From Kiloniella majae (GTDB taxonomy: Bacteria > Pseudomonadota > Alphaproteobacteria > Kiloniellales > Kiloniellaceae), in assembly GCF_002118315.1 (NCBI RefSeq), contig NZ_MTSZ01000002.1, positions 661,914-725,913 on the forward strand: a stretch of 64,000 nucleotides of DNA. The letters run 5' to 3'. The position numbers were made by a program, and so were the translations under genes. A model generated the notes under the pieces. The model was given only the letters and a program-made list of their open reading frames with translations, did no database searches and was not told the origin of the DNA. Positions within the stretch are counted from its first letter, which is position 1, and the number at the start of each line of letters is the position of its first letter. Positions 52,160 to 61,115 of this stretch are shown piece by piece.

Positions 52160-54922
52160 TCACGCAGCGCCTTTAAGTTCTGCAATCGTATCTTGAAGGG
52201 TCATAAGCAAAGCTTCACGATCTGTTTTTGAAACATAATCTTTAAAGCCCGCAGCCCGACCACGCATAAGATCTGCCGGTGAGGCAAATGCCGATAACGC
52301 GACCATTGGTGTTTTCGACCAGCGATGATCTTCGCGAACAGCTTCGGCAAATTCGAACCCATTCATGCCTGGCATCTCAATATCGGAAATAATAACATCG
52401 AATTTCTCACCATTTTCACACAGGTTCAGGGCTTCGCTAGCTGATTCAACTGCTTTGACTTCGTAACCAGCGACTGAAAGCATTGGCATCAGAAGGTTAC
52501 GGAAGAAAGGACTGTCATCCACAAGCAAAATTCTGGATCGATCACTTTCAAAGTTTTCTTTGCCTGCTTCTGACCCAAACCAGTCAGGATAAGCCTGTGT
52601 CAGGAAGTAACCAGCATCGACAACATCTGTCGCTTTTTCTGCAATAATCGCACTGCCGATATACCCTTCTTTTTCAGCACTCAATTCAACATTCATGCGA
52701 TCTTCGACAATGTCGATGATCTCATCAACTACAAGGCCCATGGACCGTTCTCTATCCGAGAACACGAGAACAGGTTGACGGCCTTCTTTTTCGAGTTCCA
52801 TACCAGGTTGCATTGGAATGAGTGGCATCAGTTGTCCACGATACTGCACAACATGCTGACCACCTGACGTTTCCACTTTTGCCAGATCGATCTCTTCCAA
52901 GCGGGCAATAAGTGCTAGTGGCACAGCTTTTGGCGCATCGTCACCGGAACGGAAGACAAGCATAGCAACTTTCTCATCATTACCAGTGAGATGACGATCT
53001 TCATGTGCACCCAAATCTGCATCGGCAACCGCAATCTCACCAGTTGCAGCGGCAATACCGTTTGGATCAAGGATCATAACCACCGCACCATCACCAAGAA
53101 TGGTATTTCCAGAGAAAAGCTGGATGTCACGCAAAATTGGCGCTACAGGTTTAACCACGATTTCCTCGGTATCGAAGACACGATCAACAATGATACCAAA
53201 GGTGTAAGTGCCAACCTGAGAAACAACAATAAAGTTGTCTTCTCTAATCTCTTTTTCTTCACCCTCAGGCTCATCATCATCTGTTAGCTTGAGTAGGTCA
53301 CGCAATGTAACCAATGGTAAGAGACGATTTCTCAATCGCAAGACAGGCGTTTCATTGATGTGTTCGATTGTATGTTCGGAATGTGCAGATGTGCGTACCA
53401 ACTCGACAACAGATAACTGCGGTATCGCAAAGCGCTCTTTACAACACTCAACAATCAACGCAGAAACGATTGCCAATGTCAGAGGAATTTTAATAGTAAA
53501 GATTGTGCCTTTGCCCTCTGTCGAGCTCAACTCAACCGTACCACCAATTTTTTCGATATTGGTACGAACAACATCCATGCCAACACCTCGGCCAGACACC
53601 GCCGTAACTTCTGCTGCGGTCGAGAACCCGGGTTTGAAGATGAACTGCTGAATTTGTTGGTCATTCATACCGTCCATTTCAGCTTCGGATGCAAGACCGT
53701 TTTCAACACATTTTTCTTTAATGCGGTTTGTATTAAGCCCCTTACCATCATCAGAGATCTGGATGATAATGTGTCCACCTTCGTGGAACGCATTCAAAAT
53801 GACCTGACCTGTTTCAGGTTTACCGGCTGCCACTCGGTCATTCGGCATTTCAAGACCATGATCCGCAGAGTTACGAACCATGTGCGTAAGAGGATCTTTG
53901 ATCAACTCTAGAACCTGACGATCAAGTTCTGTTTCCGCGCCTTTCATAACCAGATCAATTTTCTTGTCCAGTTCATGAGAAAGATCACGAATAATACGCG
54001 GTAACTTCGCCCATGCATTTCCGATTGGCTGCATACGGGTCTTCATAACACCTTCTTGCAAGTCGGAAACAACGTGGTTCAAACGCTGTAAAGGTGTCGC
54101 AAAATCGCTTTCTTTGTGTGCACGCAAAATTTGCAGTGTCTGATTTCGGGTCAGTACAAGTTCTGAAACCATTGTCATCAGGTTTTCAAGAACTTCCACG
54201 CTCACACGAATAGATTGGTTTGCAACCGAAGATCCACTATCGCCAGCTGGCGCTGCCGGTGGTGGTGTCGGTTTTTTCGCAGCAGGTTTCGGGGCTGGTG
54301 CCGGAGCAGGCGCAGCAGGAGGTGGTGCTTCAGCATTAAGTTCAACAACTTCGGAAACTTGCGCTGCCTCTGGCGCATCTGAAGCCTCGTCGGCGGCCTG
54401 TGCGGCCAATTCTTCAGGGCCAAGCGCTTCTCTAAAAGCACGCTCCAGCTCATCTTCTTCGTCATCATCGTCAGCCGCGGCTTCTACTGGTGCAGCCGCA
54501 GCAGGTGCTGCTTCGGCTGGAGCAGGAGCCGCTTCACCGACATCGCCACCTTCCGCATGCGCATTCAATCGACTGATAAGATCTGAATCATCACCTTCAG
54601 GTTCTTGCTCTGTTGCTTCCAAGGTTGTGAGGATTTCACGAATTTGATCCAAACACTCAAGGATAAGAGACACACCCGTCGCAGTTACCGAAAGTTCTTT
54701 GTCTCTGAACTTGTTCATGATGTTTTCACCAGCATGAGCAACAGATTCAAGTCTCGGTAAGCCTAAAAATCCACAGGTACCCTTAATCGTATGCATTAAC
54801 CTAAAAATGCTACTCAGCAACTCTGCGTCGTTTGGGTTCTGTTCGAGCTTAACAAGTTCCATATCGAGTGTCGTGAGACCTTCGTTTGTCTCAGTCAGAA
54901 ACTCACTCAAAAGATCATCCAT
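52160..54922 (-). CDS. cheA: Hybrid chemotaxis kinase CheA with extra CheW and receiver domains
   Basis: The 920-residue kinase from ATG 54922 (GGAAG 8 bases upstream; a TTG at 54955 adds 11 residues) has HPt His44 in LMHTIKGTCGFLG, a long Ala/Pro-rich linker with an acidic patch, dimerisation and HATPase domains (LELIKDPLTHMVRNSADHGL; GRGVGMDVVRTNIEKIGG), a first CheW domain, a second CheW-like domain (about residues 665-790; VPLALIARLEEIDL, LVFSDRERSMGLVVDEI) and a C-terminal receiver with phospho-Asp (VIISDIEMPGMNGFEFAEAV). The extra CheW and receiver make it a hybrid CheA. Confidence 0.93.
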   Translation of the reverse strand: MDDLLSEFLTETNEGLTTLDMELVKLEQNPNDAELLSSIFRLMHTIKGTCGFLGLPRLESVAHAGENIMNKFRDKELSVTATGVSLILECLDQIREILTTLEATEQEPEGDDSDLISRLNAHAEGGDVGEAAPAPAEAAPAAAAPVEAAADDDDEEDELERAFREALGPEELAAQAADEASDAPEAAQVSEVVELNAEAPPPAAPAPAPAPKPAAKKPTPPPAAPAGDSGSSVANQSIRVSVEVLENLMTMVSELVLTRNQTLQILRAHKESDFATPLQRLNHVVSDLQEGVMKTRMQPIGNAWAKLPRIIRDLSHELDKKIDLVMKGAETELDRQVLELIKDPLTHMVRNSADHGLEMPNDRVAAGKPETGQVILNAFHEGGHIIIQISDDGKGLNTNRIKEKCVENGLASEAEMDGMNDQQIQQFIFKPGFSTAAEVTAVSGRGVGMDVVRTNIEKIGGTVELSSTEGKGTIFTIKIPLTLAIVSALIVECCKERFAIPQLSVVELVRTSAHSEHTIEHINETPVLRLRNRLLPLVTLRDLLKLTDDDEPEGEEKEIREDNFIVVSQVGTYTFGIIVDRVFDTEEIVVKPVAPILRDIQLFSGNTILGDGAVVMILDPNGIAAATGEIAVADADLGAHEDRHLTGNDEKVAMLVFRSGDDAPKAVPLALIARLEEIDLAKVETSGGQHVVQYRGQLMPLIPMQPGMELEKEGRQPVLVFSDRERSMGLVVDEIIDIVEDRMNVELSAEKEGYIGSAIIAEKATDVVDAGYFLTQAYPDWFGSEAGKENFESDRSRILLVDDSPFFRNLLMPMLSVAGYEVKAVESASEALNLCENGEKFDVIISDIEMPGMNGFEFAEAVREDHRWSKTPMVALSAFASPADLMRGRAAGFKDYVSKTDREALLMTLQDTIAELKGAA

Positions 54923-55215
54923 AACCGCGCTTCCATTCCATCTCTGATCAACCAAATCGGACGCACAAAGCGTGCAATCCGCTATTAATTCAGTGACAAG
55001 CTTGTCAAAGGAAGATTAATAACCTCTTACCCAAACCCCATCCTTTATTAACTTTAATTGGAATGGCACACATTTTATTGATTTTTACAGGCTAAAGGCC
55101 TCATTTATTTATGACAAAACCTTTATAAACCCTAGTCGCCAAGCTTTTGCCATGCTAGCAAATGGGAGTCGTAAAAAAAATTTGCGACAGTGATTAGTTT
55201 GACGGATTCGAGATT

Positions 55216-56913
55216 ATGGCTCAAAGCCCGATAGCGGTTGACTCGAAAGCTTCAACCCTTCGTTTCAAAAATAAATTTAGATTCATGACCTGGTTTGCTC
55301 TGTTTATTGCAGTGCTCTTTACCTTGCCAATTTTGAACGTCGTCGGATCTGCACTAACCACCGAAAGCGATATATGGGATCATCTGGTTGAGACTGTTCT
55401 TACAGATTACCTTATAAACACTTTTCTCTTAGCCACGGGTGTTGCCGTACTTGTATCCATCATTGGAACGGGTACTGCATGGCTTGTTACAATGTGCCGT
55501 TTTCCCGGTCACAAAATTTTTGAATGGGCCTTGATACTTCCCCTGGCTGTTCCCGCCTATGTAATGGCTTATACCTACACGGACTTCCTGCAGGTAAGTG
55601 GCCCGCTGCAAGGTATGATTCGAGACATTTTTGATGTTCAGTTCCGTGAATACTGGTTCCCTGAAATAAGATCTTTGCCAGGTGCAATTCTTATGCTGTC
55701 GCTCGTCTTATACCCTTATGTCTATATGCTATCGCGCGCTGCATTTCTTGAACAATCCATTTGTGCTCTGGAAGTTAGCCGTACACTTGGTTGCGGACCT
55801 TGGGGCAGTTTCTTTCGTGTTGCCCTCCCCCTGGCTCGGCCAGCCATCATCGCGGGAACTTCTCTTGCCTTAATGGAAACACTTGCCGATTTTGGAACTG
55901 TCTCTTTCTTTGGTGTTCAAACCTTTACAACCGGGATTATGAACGCCTGGACAAATATGGGCGATTTACCCGCTGCACGCCAGCTGTCCACCTATCTACT
56001 GGTATTTATCCTGACCGTTTTCATCTTGGAAAAAGTCAGTCGAGGTAACGCCCGCTATCACCATTCAACTAATCGCTATCAAAATCTGCCGGGCTACCAA
56101 CTAAAAGGCCTTGGAAAGTTTTGGGCTATTGTGGCCTGCACAACACCTTTATTTTTTGGATTTATCCTTCCCGCTATTTTACTATTGGATATGTCTATTA
56201 CTTTGGGGGACCAACAGTTCGGGACCAAGTTTATCAAATTAGCATTCAACAGCTTCACCATTGCCTTGGTAACTGCTGTTGCTGCGGTTTCTATTGCTAT
56301 TCTATTGGCCTACACCAATCGGATGCAGCCTAATATTCTGTCAAAAGCAGCATCCCGCATTGCCTCTATGGGTTATGCCGTCCCCGGTACCGTCGTTGCG
56401 ATTGGAACCCTTTTTCCGCTTGCAGCGCTTGATAATACGATTGATGCCTGGATGCGTGATACCTTTGGTCTTTCCACAGGCCTCTTACTCACGGGATCAA
56501 TCACGGCCCTAGTCTTCGCGTATTTAGTCCGCTTTCTCGCCGTTTCCCTAAATGCCGTAGAAACTGGATTAGGAAAAATACGCCCCAGCATGGAAGATGC
56601 GTCGCGCACGTTGGGACACGGCCCCTTTAAAACACTGAAACACGTTCATGTCCCTATAATGAGAGGAAGTATCTTAACCGCTGGTCTCGTGGTTTTTGTC
56701 GATGTAATGAAAGAATTACCAGCAACACTTGTCATGCGCCCGTTCAATTTTGATACGCTGGCAACACAAGCTTATAACCTTGCATCGGATGAGCGTTTAT
56801 CAGAATCATCCACAGCATCCCTAACAATTGTTCTTGTCGGAATTCTTCCCTTGATACTTTTAACCCGGGCAATATCGAAAAGCCGCGCAGGATCTTCCGC
56901 ACAAGAGTTGTGA
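55216..56913 (+). CDS. Ferric-iron-type ABC transporter permease (two permease halves)
   Basis: This 565-residue membrane protein has two BPD-transporter permease domains of the FbpB/SfuB/ThiP type. In the first, residues about 35-260 hold the EAA-like motif LEVSRTLGCGPWGSFFRVAL; in the second, residues about 310-545 hold MEDASRTLGHGPFKTLKHVH. About 12 membrane helices are expected. Such proteins carry Fe3+ with a periplasmic binding protein, and one is encoded convergently at 57039. The ATPase gene is not in the window. No strong ribosome site precedes ATG 55216. Confidence 0.88.
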   Translation: MAQSPIAVDSKASTLRFKNKFRFMTWFALFIAVLFTLPILNVVGSALTTESDIWDHLVETVLTDYLINTFLLATGVAVLVSIIGTGTAWLVTMCRFPGHKIFEWALILPLAVPAYVMAYTYTDFLQVSGPLQGMIRDIFDVQFREYWFPEIRSLPGAILMLSLVLYPYVYMLSRAAFLEQSICALEVSRTLGCGPWGSFFRVALPLARPAIIAGTSLALMETLADFGTVSFFGVQTFTTGIMNAWTNMGDLPAARQLSTYLLVFILTVFILEKVSRGNARYHHSTNRYQNLPGYQLKGLGKFWAIVACTTPLFFGFILPAILLLDMSITLGDQQFGTKFIKLAFNSFTIALVTAVAAVSIAILLAYTNRMQPNILSKAASRIASMGYAVPGTVVAIGTLFPLAALDNTIDAWMRDTFGLSTGLLLTGSITALVFAYLVRFLAVSLNAVETGLGKIRPSMEDASRTLGHGPFKTLKHVHVPIMRGSILTAGLVVFVDVMKELPATLVMRPFNFDTLATQAYNLASDERLSESSTASLTIVLVGILPLILLTRAISKSRAGSSAQEL

Positions 56914-56971
56914 GCCTTAAATAAAATCACTCAATTTTTTTGGCATATTTATTTGGGATATCTACGCATAC

Positions 56972-57010
56972 AAAAAAGCCCTGCAGCTTGTCATTAGCTG
57001 CAGGGCTTTC
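56972..57010. terminator. Bidirectional terminator between permease and binding-protein genes
   Basis: AAAGCCCTGCAGCT pairs perfectly with AGCTGCAGGGCTTT around a 7-base loop, with A-run and T-run flanks. It lies between the convergent permease and binding-protein genes and serves both strands. Confidence 0.92.
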
Positions 57011-57038
57011 ATATTCTCAGAGCTTAGTGCCCCAGATT

Positions 57039-58064
57039 TTATTTCCAACCAACACGGTCAAAAATCTTCTGAGCTGTAACCTGATTTTTGCCATAAACAG
57101 AAACGTTTACAGTATCAACTTTGAAATCACCCAAACCTTTAACGGCTGAATTTGGCGCAACACCTGAAACAACAGGGAACTCATTGTTGCCATCAGCAAA
57201 GTAGCTTTGGGCCTGCTCACTTGTCAGATACTCAAGGAATTTCACCGCAGCTTCTTTGTTCGGGGCTGATTTCACAACACCGGCACCTGAAACATTCACA
57301 TGTGTACCGCGGTCAGCCTGGTTCGGGAAAACATAGCCAAGCTTATCAGCAAGACCTTTGTCCTGATCCTTTGGCTTTGTCATCAAGCGCACAAAGTAAT
57401 AAGAGTTTGCAACAGCAATCTCACACTCACCAGAACCGACACCACGTAGTTGGTTTGTATCCCCCTTCACAGGCTGGCGTGCAAAGTTGGCAACAACATC
57501 AGATGCCCATTTCTCAGCAGCTTCTTCGCCTTTCGCTTCTACGATAGAAGCAAGCAATGATTGGTTATAGATGTTAGAGCTCTTACGGATACAAACTTTA
57601 CCCTTCCACTTTGGATCGGCAAGATCTTCGTAGCTCGTGATTTCCCCGTCTTTGATTTTGGCTTTATCAAAAAAGATCATCCGGGCACGTGTCGACAAAC
57701 CATACCATTTCTGGTCAGGATGGCGCAGATTTTCAGGAATATTAGCATTCAGTTTGTCTGAAGAAACGGATTGAAAAATATCCTTTTGTTCTGCACGCCA
57801 CAAATTTCCGGCATCAACTGTAATCAAAACATCTGCAGGGCTGTTAGCACCTTCGCTCTTGATACGTTCAATAAGCGCAGCACCCTTACCTTCGATCAGG
57901 TTGATTTTGATACCTGTTTCTTTTGTGAAATCATCATAGAGTGCATCATCCGTCTGATAGTGACGAGATGTATAAACGTTGACGACATCTTCAGCATAAG
58001 TTGCTGTACTACCTATCGCAGCAGCAGTGAGCATTGCAGTTGTTGCTAACCAAGCAGCCTTCAT
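57039..58064 (-). CDS. Fe(3+) ABC transporter substrate-binding protein
   Basis: The 341-residue protein has a signal peptide (MKAAWLATTAMLTAAAIGST with ATYA-ED cleavage), followed by VVNVYTSRHYQTDDALYDDF and TKETGIKINLIEGKGAALIE, the start of the FutA/IdiA/FbpA family. It is a periplasmic ferric-iron carrier; the VNVYTSRHYQTD motif and a Tyr pair near the C-terminal half (VANSYYFVRLM) suit Fe3+ binding. A Fur-box-like palindrome lies upstream at 58187-58205, so it should be induced when iron is low. It is convergent with the permease. Confidence 0.92.
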   Translation of the reverse strand: MKAAWLATTAMLTAAAIGSTATYAEDVVNVYTSRHYQTDDALYDDFTKETGIKINLIEGKGAALIERIKSEGANSPADVLITVDAGNLWRAEQKDIFQSVSSDKLNANIPENLRHPDQKWYGLSTRARMIFFDKAKIKDGEITSYEDLADPKWKGKVCIRKSSNIYNQSLLASIVEAKGEEAAEKWASDVVANFARQPVKGDTNQLRGVGSGECEIAVANSYYFVRLMTKPKDQDKGLADKLGYVFPNQADRGTHVNVSGAGVVKSAPNKEAAVKFLEYLTSEQAQSYFADGNNEFPVVSGVAPNSAVKGLGDFKVDTVNVSVYGKNQVTAQKIFDRVGWK

Positions 58065-58186
58065 TACGACTGTCTCCTATTTTCATCGACCATCTTCTTT
58101 TGGGCGATATGCGAACTAAGTGAGAGAAATCTCTCTGTGAAACCGCTAGGAATATTGCAAATCACTCTCAATTGATCAATCAAAAT

Positions 58187-58205
58187 AATGCGAATAGTTC
58201 GCATT
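58187..58205 (-). promoter_or_regulatory. Fur-box-like palindrome
   Basis: On the minus strand AATGCGAACTATTCGCATT is an inverted repeat (AATGCGAA, 3 bases, TTCGCATT) that resembles the 19-bp Fur site. It is 123 bases before the iron-binding-protein start, where the promoter should be. Confidence 0.7.
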
Positions 58206-58227
58206 CTCCGCGATAACGTACTCATAA

Positions 58228-58259
58228 AAAAACAGCTTTCTCAAAAGAAAGCTGTTTTT
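58228..58259. terminator. Terminator after chpT
   Basis: AAAAACAGCTTTCT and AGAAAGCTGTTTTT form a perfect 14-bp stem with loop CAAA. It ends the leftward chpT transcript and also insulates the iron gene promoter. Confidence 0.95.
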
Positions 58260-58336
58260 AAAGCACTTCAGGCCACCCGGGTTAAGAGCTGATAAGACAC
58301 ATTTTTTTGTGCCAAACAATGAACTTGTACCGCTTT

Positions 58337-58972
58337 TTAGAACGATACAATAAGTTGAACGTGCCCATCGACAGAATTGTTAATCAATAAATCCGTGCCA
58401 CTTTGACGCGCCAGGTAACGGGTAAAATAAGCGTGAACATTACGCGGAGTCAGTTCCTGGGTATCAACATCATCCGTCAAAGCCTCCATCACCTCTTCAC
58501 GAATCGACACCTGCTCACCAGACACCGTCACAGCAACAAAGGTTCCGGTGTCAGCATTCCCACTCAGAGCAGTAATAACACCACCCCGCGGTAACATCTC
58601 AACCCCCAGTGCGATAAGATTAAGAAGAACCTTGCCCCCATTGTCTGGCAGTCCTTCGGGCGCTGTCAGATCCGGCCATTTAAAATCAACCTTGGTATGG
58701 GAAAGATAATTAACCGCCAATTGGTTTAGTGTCGCATAATCACTGCCCATACGGCTACCAGCCAATCCATAAGCAAGCCGATAAAACTGTAAGGTCGCGG
58801 CCGCTTGGGATGCTGACGCTGACGCCAACTTCAAGGCATCATCAGCCATACCAAAGGAATCGTCCTCCATAAGCTCCAGGCCATTATTCACGGCCCCCAC
58901 TGGCCCGACGAGATCATGGCAAAGACGCGAAGAAAGAAGCTCAAGAACACGAAAATCAATTGTACTATTCAT
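58337..58972 (-). CDS. chpT: Histidine phosphotransferase ChpT
   Basis: ChpT relays phosphate from the hybrid kinase CckA to CtrA (and CpdR). The 211-residue protein has the N-terminal dimerisation helix with His19 in SSRLCHDLVGPVGAVNNGLE, and a C-terminal ATPase-like half without ATP-binding motifs (LLNLIALGVEMLPRGGVITA; VTVSGEQVSI). With ctrA (48386) and sciP (27183), three parts of the CtrA system lie in one window; cckA and cpdR are not seen. Confidence 0.92.
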   Translation of the reverse strand: MNSTIDFRVLELLSSRLCHDLVGPVGAVNNGLELMEDDSFGMADDALKLASASASQAAATLQFYRLAYGLAGSRMGSDYATLNQLAVNYLSHTKVDFKWPDLTAPEGLPDNGGKVLLNLIALGVEMLPRGGVITALSGNADTGTFVAVTVSGEQVSIREEVMEALTDDVDTQELTPRNVHAYFTRYLARQSGTDLLINNSVDGHVQLIVSF

Positions 58973-59384
58973 TGTTTACAAAAATCTCTTTTAACGATTC
59001 AGCTCGATATAAAACGATCCCGAAAGATCTTATTTGTTGCATATAAAATAACCGCAGGCAGTTAACCATAGATAAACAGAATTAATAAAGCTGTTAGCCG
59101 TGATTGTTACAGCAATAACTTATTTTATAACCCAAGATGGCATGTTCATAAGCAAACCCTATCAAAACATAGGACTTTGCGAATGTCCGCTTACTACCCT
59201 TCCTTGGTAAAGAGCTATAAAATGTAACAGAAAGCTTCGGGAATACGACAGAATCGTAGCACGTACATACGCTACAAGACATCGTTACCAAGTGAATGGT
59301 TACCTAAAAAACAGAAATTGACCGGGACAAACCGGAACAACATGCCCCCAAATGAGGGCAGATTGTCGTGGAGAAGCATGAATA
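58973..59384. other. 412-base gap before the formate dehydrogenase operon
   Basis: There is no convincing gene here: a 65-codon leftward frame (59094-59291) has no ribosome site and no recognisable domain. The gap must hold the promoters of chpT (leftward) and the formate dehydrogenase operon (rightward). GGAGAAG lies 9 bases before ATG 59385. Confidence 0.5.
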
Positions 59385-61115
59385 ATGTCAGATAGCAGCG
59401 TCTTGGATGCCCCCTCTAAGAAGGACAGTCCCCCAGTTAAGCGTCAAATCCACCCAGGATCCGGTCGCCGAAAGCCACCTGTTTTTTCCAAGGGTCGCCA
59501 ACTTGAAACGGAAGCTCACGAAGAAATTATTGCTCTTTTGGGTACCAAGTCTCGCCAAAGAGACCTCTTAATTGAGCATCTGCACCTTATTCAGGACAAA
59601 TATAGCAGTCTCTCAGCGGGTCATTTACAGGCCTTGGCTGATGAAATGAAACTGCCCATGGCAGAAGTATACGAGGTTGCTTCCTTTTATGCGCACTTTG
59701 ACATTGTTCTTGATGGCGAAGAAGCCCCTGCGGACATAACCGTACGCGTATGTGAGAGCCTGAGCTGCGAAATGGCTGGTGCAAAAGATCTATTAAAAAA
59801 CCTTCCCGCTTCAGTCGCCAAAAACGTGCGTGTTGTCCCTGCGCCTTGTATGGGACGATGTGATTGTGCACCTGTTGCAGAAGTCGGTCACAACCATGTA
59901 GATAATGCAACGGTAGAGAACATCACCGCAGCGACTGAGAACAAAGACATTCATCCCGCAGCTGTCGATTACAGAGATTACGATGCCTATGTTGCAGATG
60001 GCGGCTACAAAGTGCTGCGTGAATGCTACGAAGGCAAATATGATCGCGACGAAATTGTCGAGCTTCTAAAAAACACGGGTCTAAGAGGTCTTGGTGGTGC
60101 TGGTTTCCCAACTGGTTTGAAATGGAGCATCATTCGCCAACAGCCAAAGCCCAGATTAATGGCAATTAATGGTGATGAAGGCGAACCAGGAACATTCAAA
60201 GATCGTCACTATCTGGAAACAGACCCACACCGCTTCCTGGAAGGTATGTTGATTGGTGCATGGGTTGGGGAAGTAGACGCAAGCTACATCTATATTCGCG
60301 ACGAGTACCCAGCTGTTATCAAACTACTCAAAAAAGAAATTGAGCGTGTTTACGCCGAGGGCCTCAACAACGGTATTAAGATAGACCTTCGCCGTGGTGC
60401 AGGTGCTTACATATGTGGTGAAGAATCAGCCATGATTGAGTCCATTGAAGGAAAGAAAGGCTATCCACGTCACAAACCGCCTTTCCCATCACAAGTCGGT
60501 TTGTTTGGCCTACCAACACTTACCAACAATGTAGAAACAGTCTACTGGGTGCGTGATCTTATTGAAAAAGGCCCCGAGTGGTTCACAAGCCACGGCAGGA
60601 ATGGTCGCAAAGGTTTAAGGTCTTTCTCTGTTTCCGGACGTGTCAAAAATCCGGGTGTCAAATTTGCCCCGGCAGGTATCACAATCAAAGAGCTTATCGC
60701 TGAATATTGTGATGGCATGGCCGATGGGCACGAATTTAAAGCCTATCTCCCCGGCGGCGCGTCTGGCGGAATTCTCCCCGCAAGCCTTGGCGATGTCCCT
60801 CTGGATTTTGATACACTTCATGAACATGGCTGCTTTATCGGTTCCGCTGCTGTCATCGTACTTTCCGATCAGGACAATATGCGTGACGTTGCCATGAATT
60901 TGATGCGTTTCTTCGAAGATGAAAGCTGTGGTCAGTGTACCCCATGCCGTACAGGAACAGAAAAAGCCGTTAGTCTTATGGAACAAGACACATGGGATCA
61001 GGATCTCCTGAAAGAACTTTCAACAGTTATGATGGATGCTTCGATTTGCGGCTTGGGTCAGGCAGCGCCTAATCCTTTACTCACAGTGATGAAACATTTT
61101 CCGGAGGAACTGTAA
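59385..61115 (+). CDS. NAD-dependent formate dehydrogenase, fused NuoE/NuoF-type subunit
   Basis: This 576-residue flavoprotein moves electrons from the catalytic subunit to NAD. The N-terminal third (about 45-175) is NuoE-like with a 2Fe-2S site (Cys pairs in CESLSCEMAG and APCMGRCDCAP); the rest is NuoF-like with the FMN/NADH motif GLRGLGGAGFPTGLKWSIIR, AINGDEGEPGTFKDR and GAGAYICGEESAMIESIEG, plus the 4Fe-4S site ESCGQCTPCRTG. In many bacteria these are separate subunits (FdsG and FdsB); here they are fused. The stop overlaps the next ATG. Confidence 0.93.
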   Translation: MSDSSVLDAPSKKDSPPVKRQIHPGSGRRKPPVFSKGRQLETEAHEEIIALLGTKSRQRDLLIEHLHLIQDKYSSLSAGHLQALADEMKLPMAEVYEVASFYAHFDIVLDGEEAPADITVRVCESLSCEMAGAKDLLKNLPASVAKNVRVVPAPCMGRCDCAPVAEVGHNHVDNATVENITAATENKDIHPAAVDYRDYDAYVADGGYKVLRECYEGKYDRDEIVELLKNTGLRGLGGAGFPTGLKWSIIRQQPKPRLMAINGDEGEPGTFKDRHYLETDPHRFLEGMLIGAWVGEVDASYIYIRDEYPAVIKLLKKEIERVYAEGLNNGIKIDLRRGAGAYICGEESAMIESIEGKKGYPRHKPPFPSQVGLFGLPTLTNNVETVYWVRDLIEKGPEWFTSHGRNGRKGLRSFSVSGRVKNPGVKFAPAGITIKELIAEYCDGMADGHEFKAYLPGGASGGILPASLGDVPLDFDTLHEHGCFIGSAAVIVLSDQDNMRDVAMNLMRFFEDESCGQCTPCRTGTEKAVSLMEQDTWDQDLLKELSTVMMDASICGLGQAAPNPLLTVMKHFPEEL

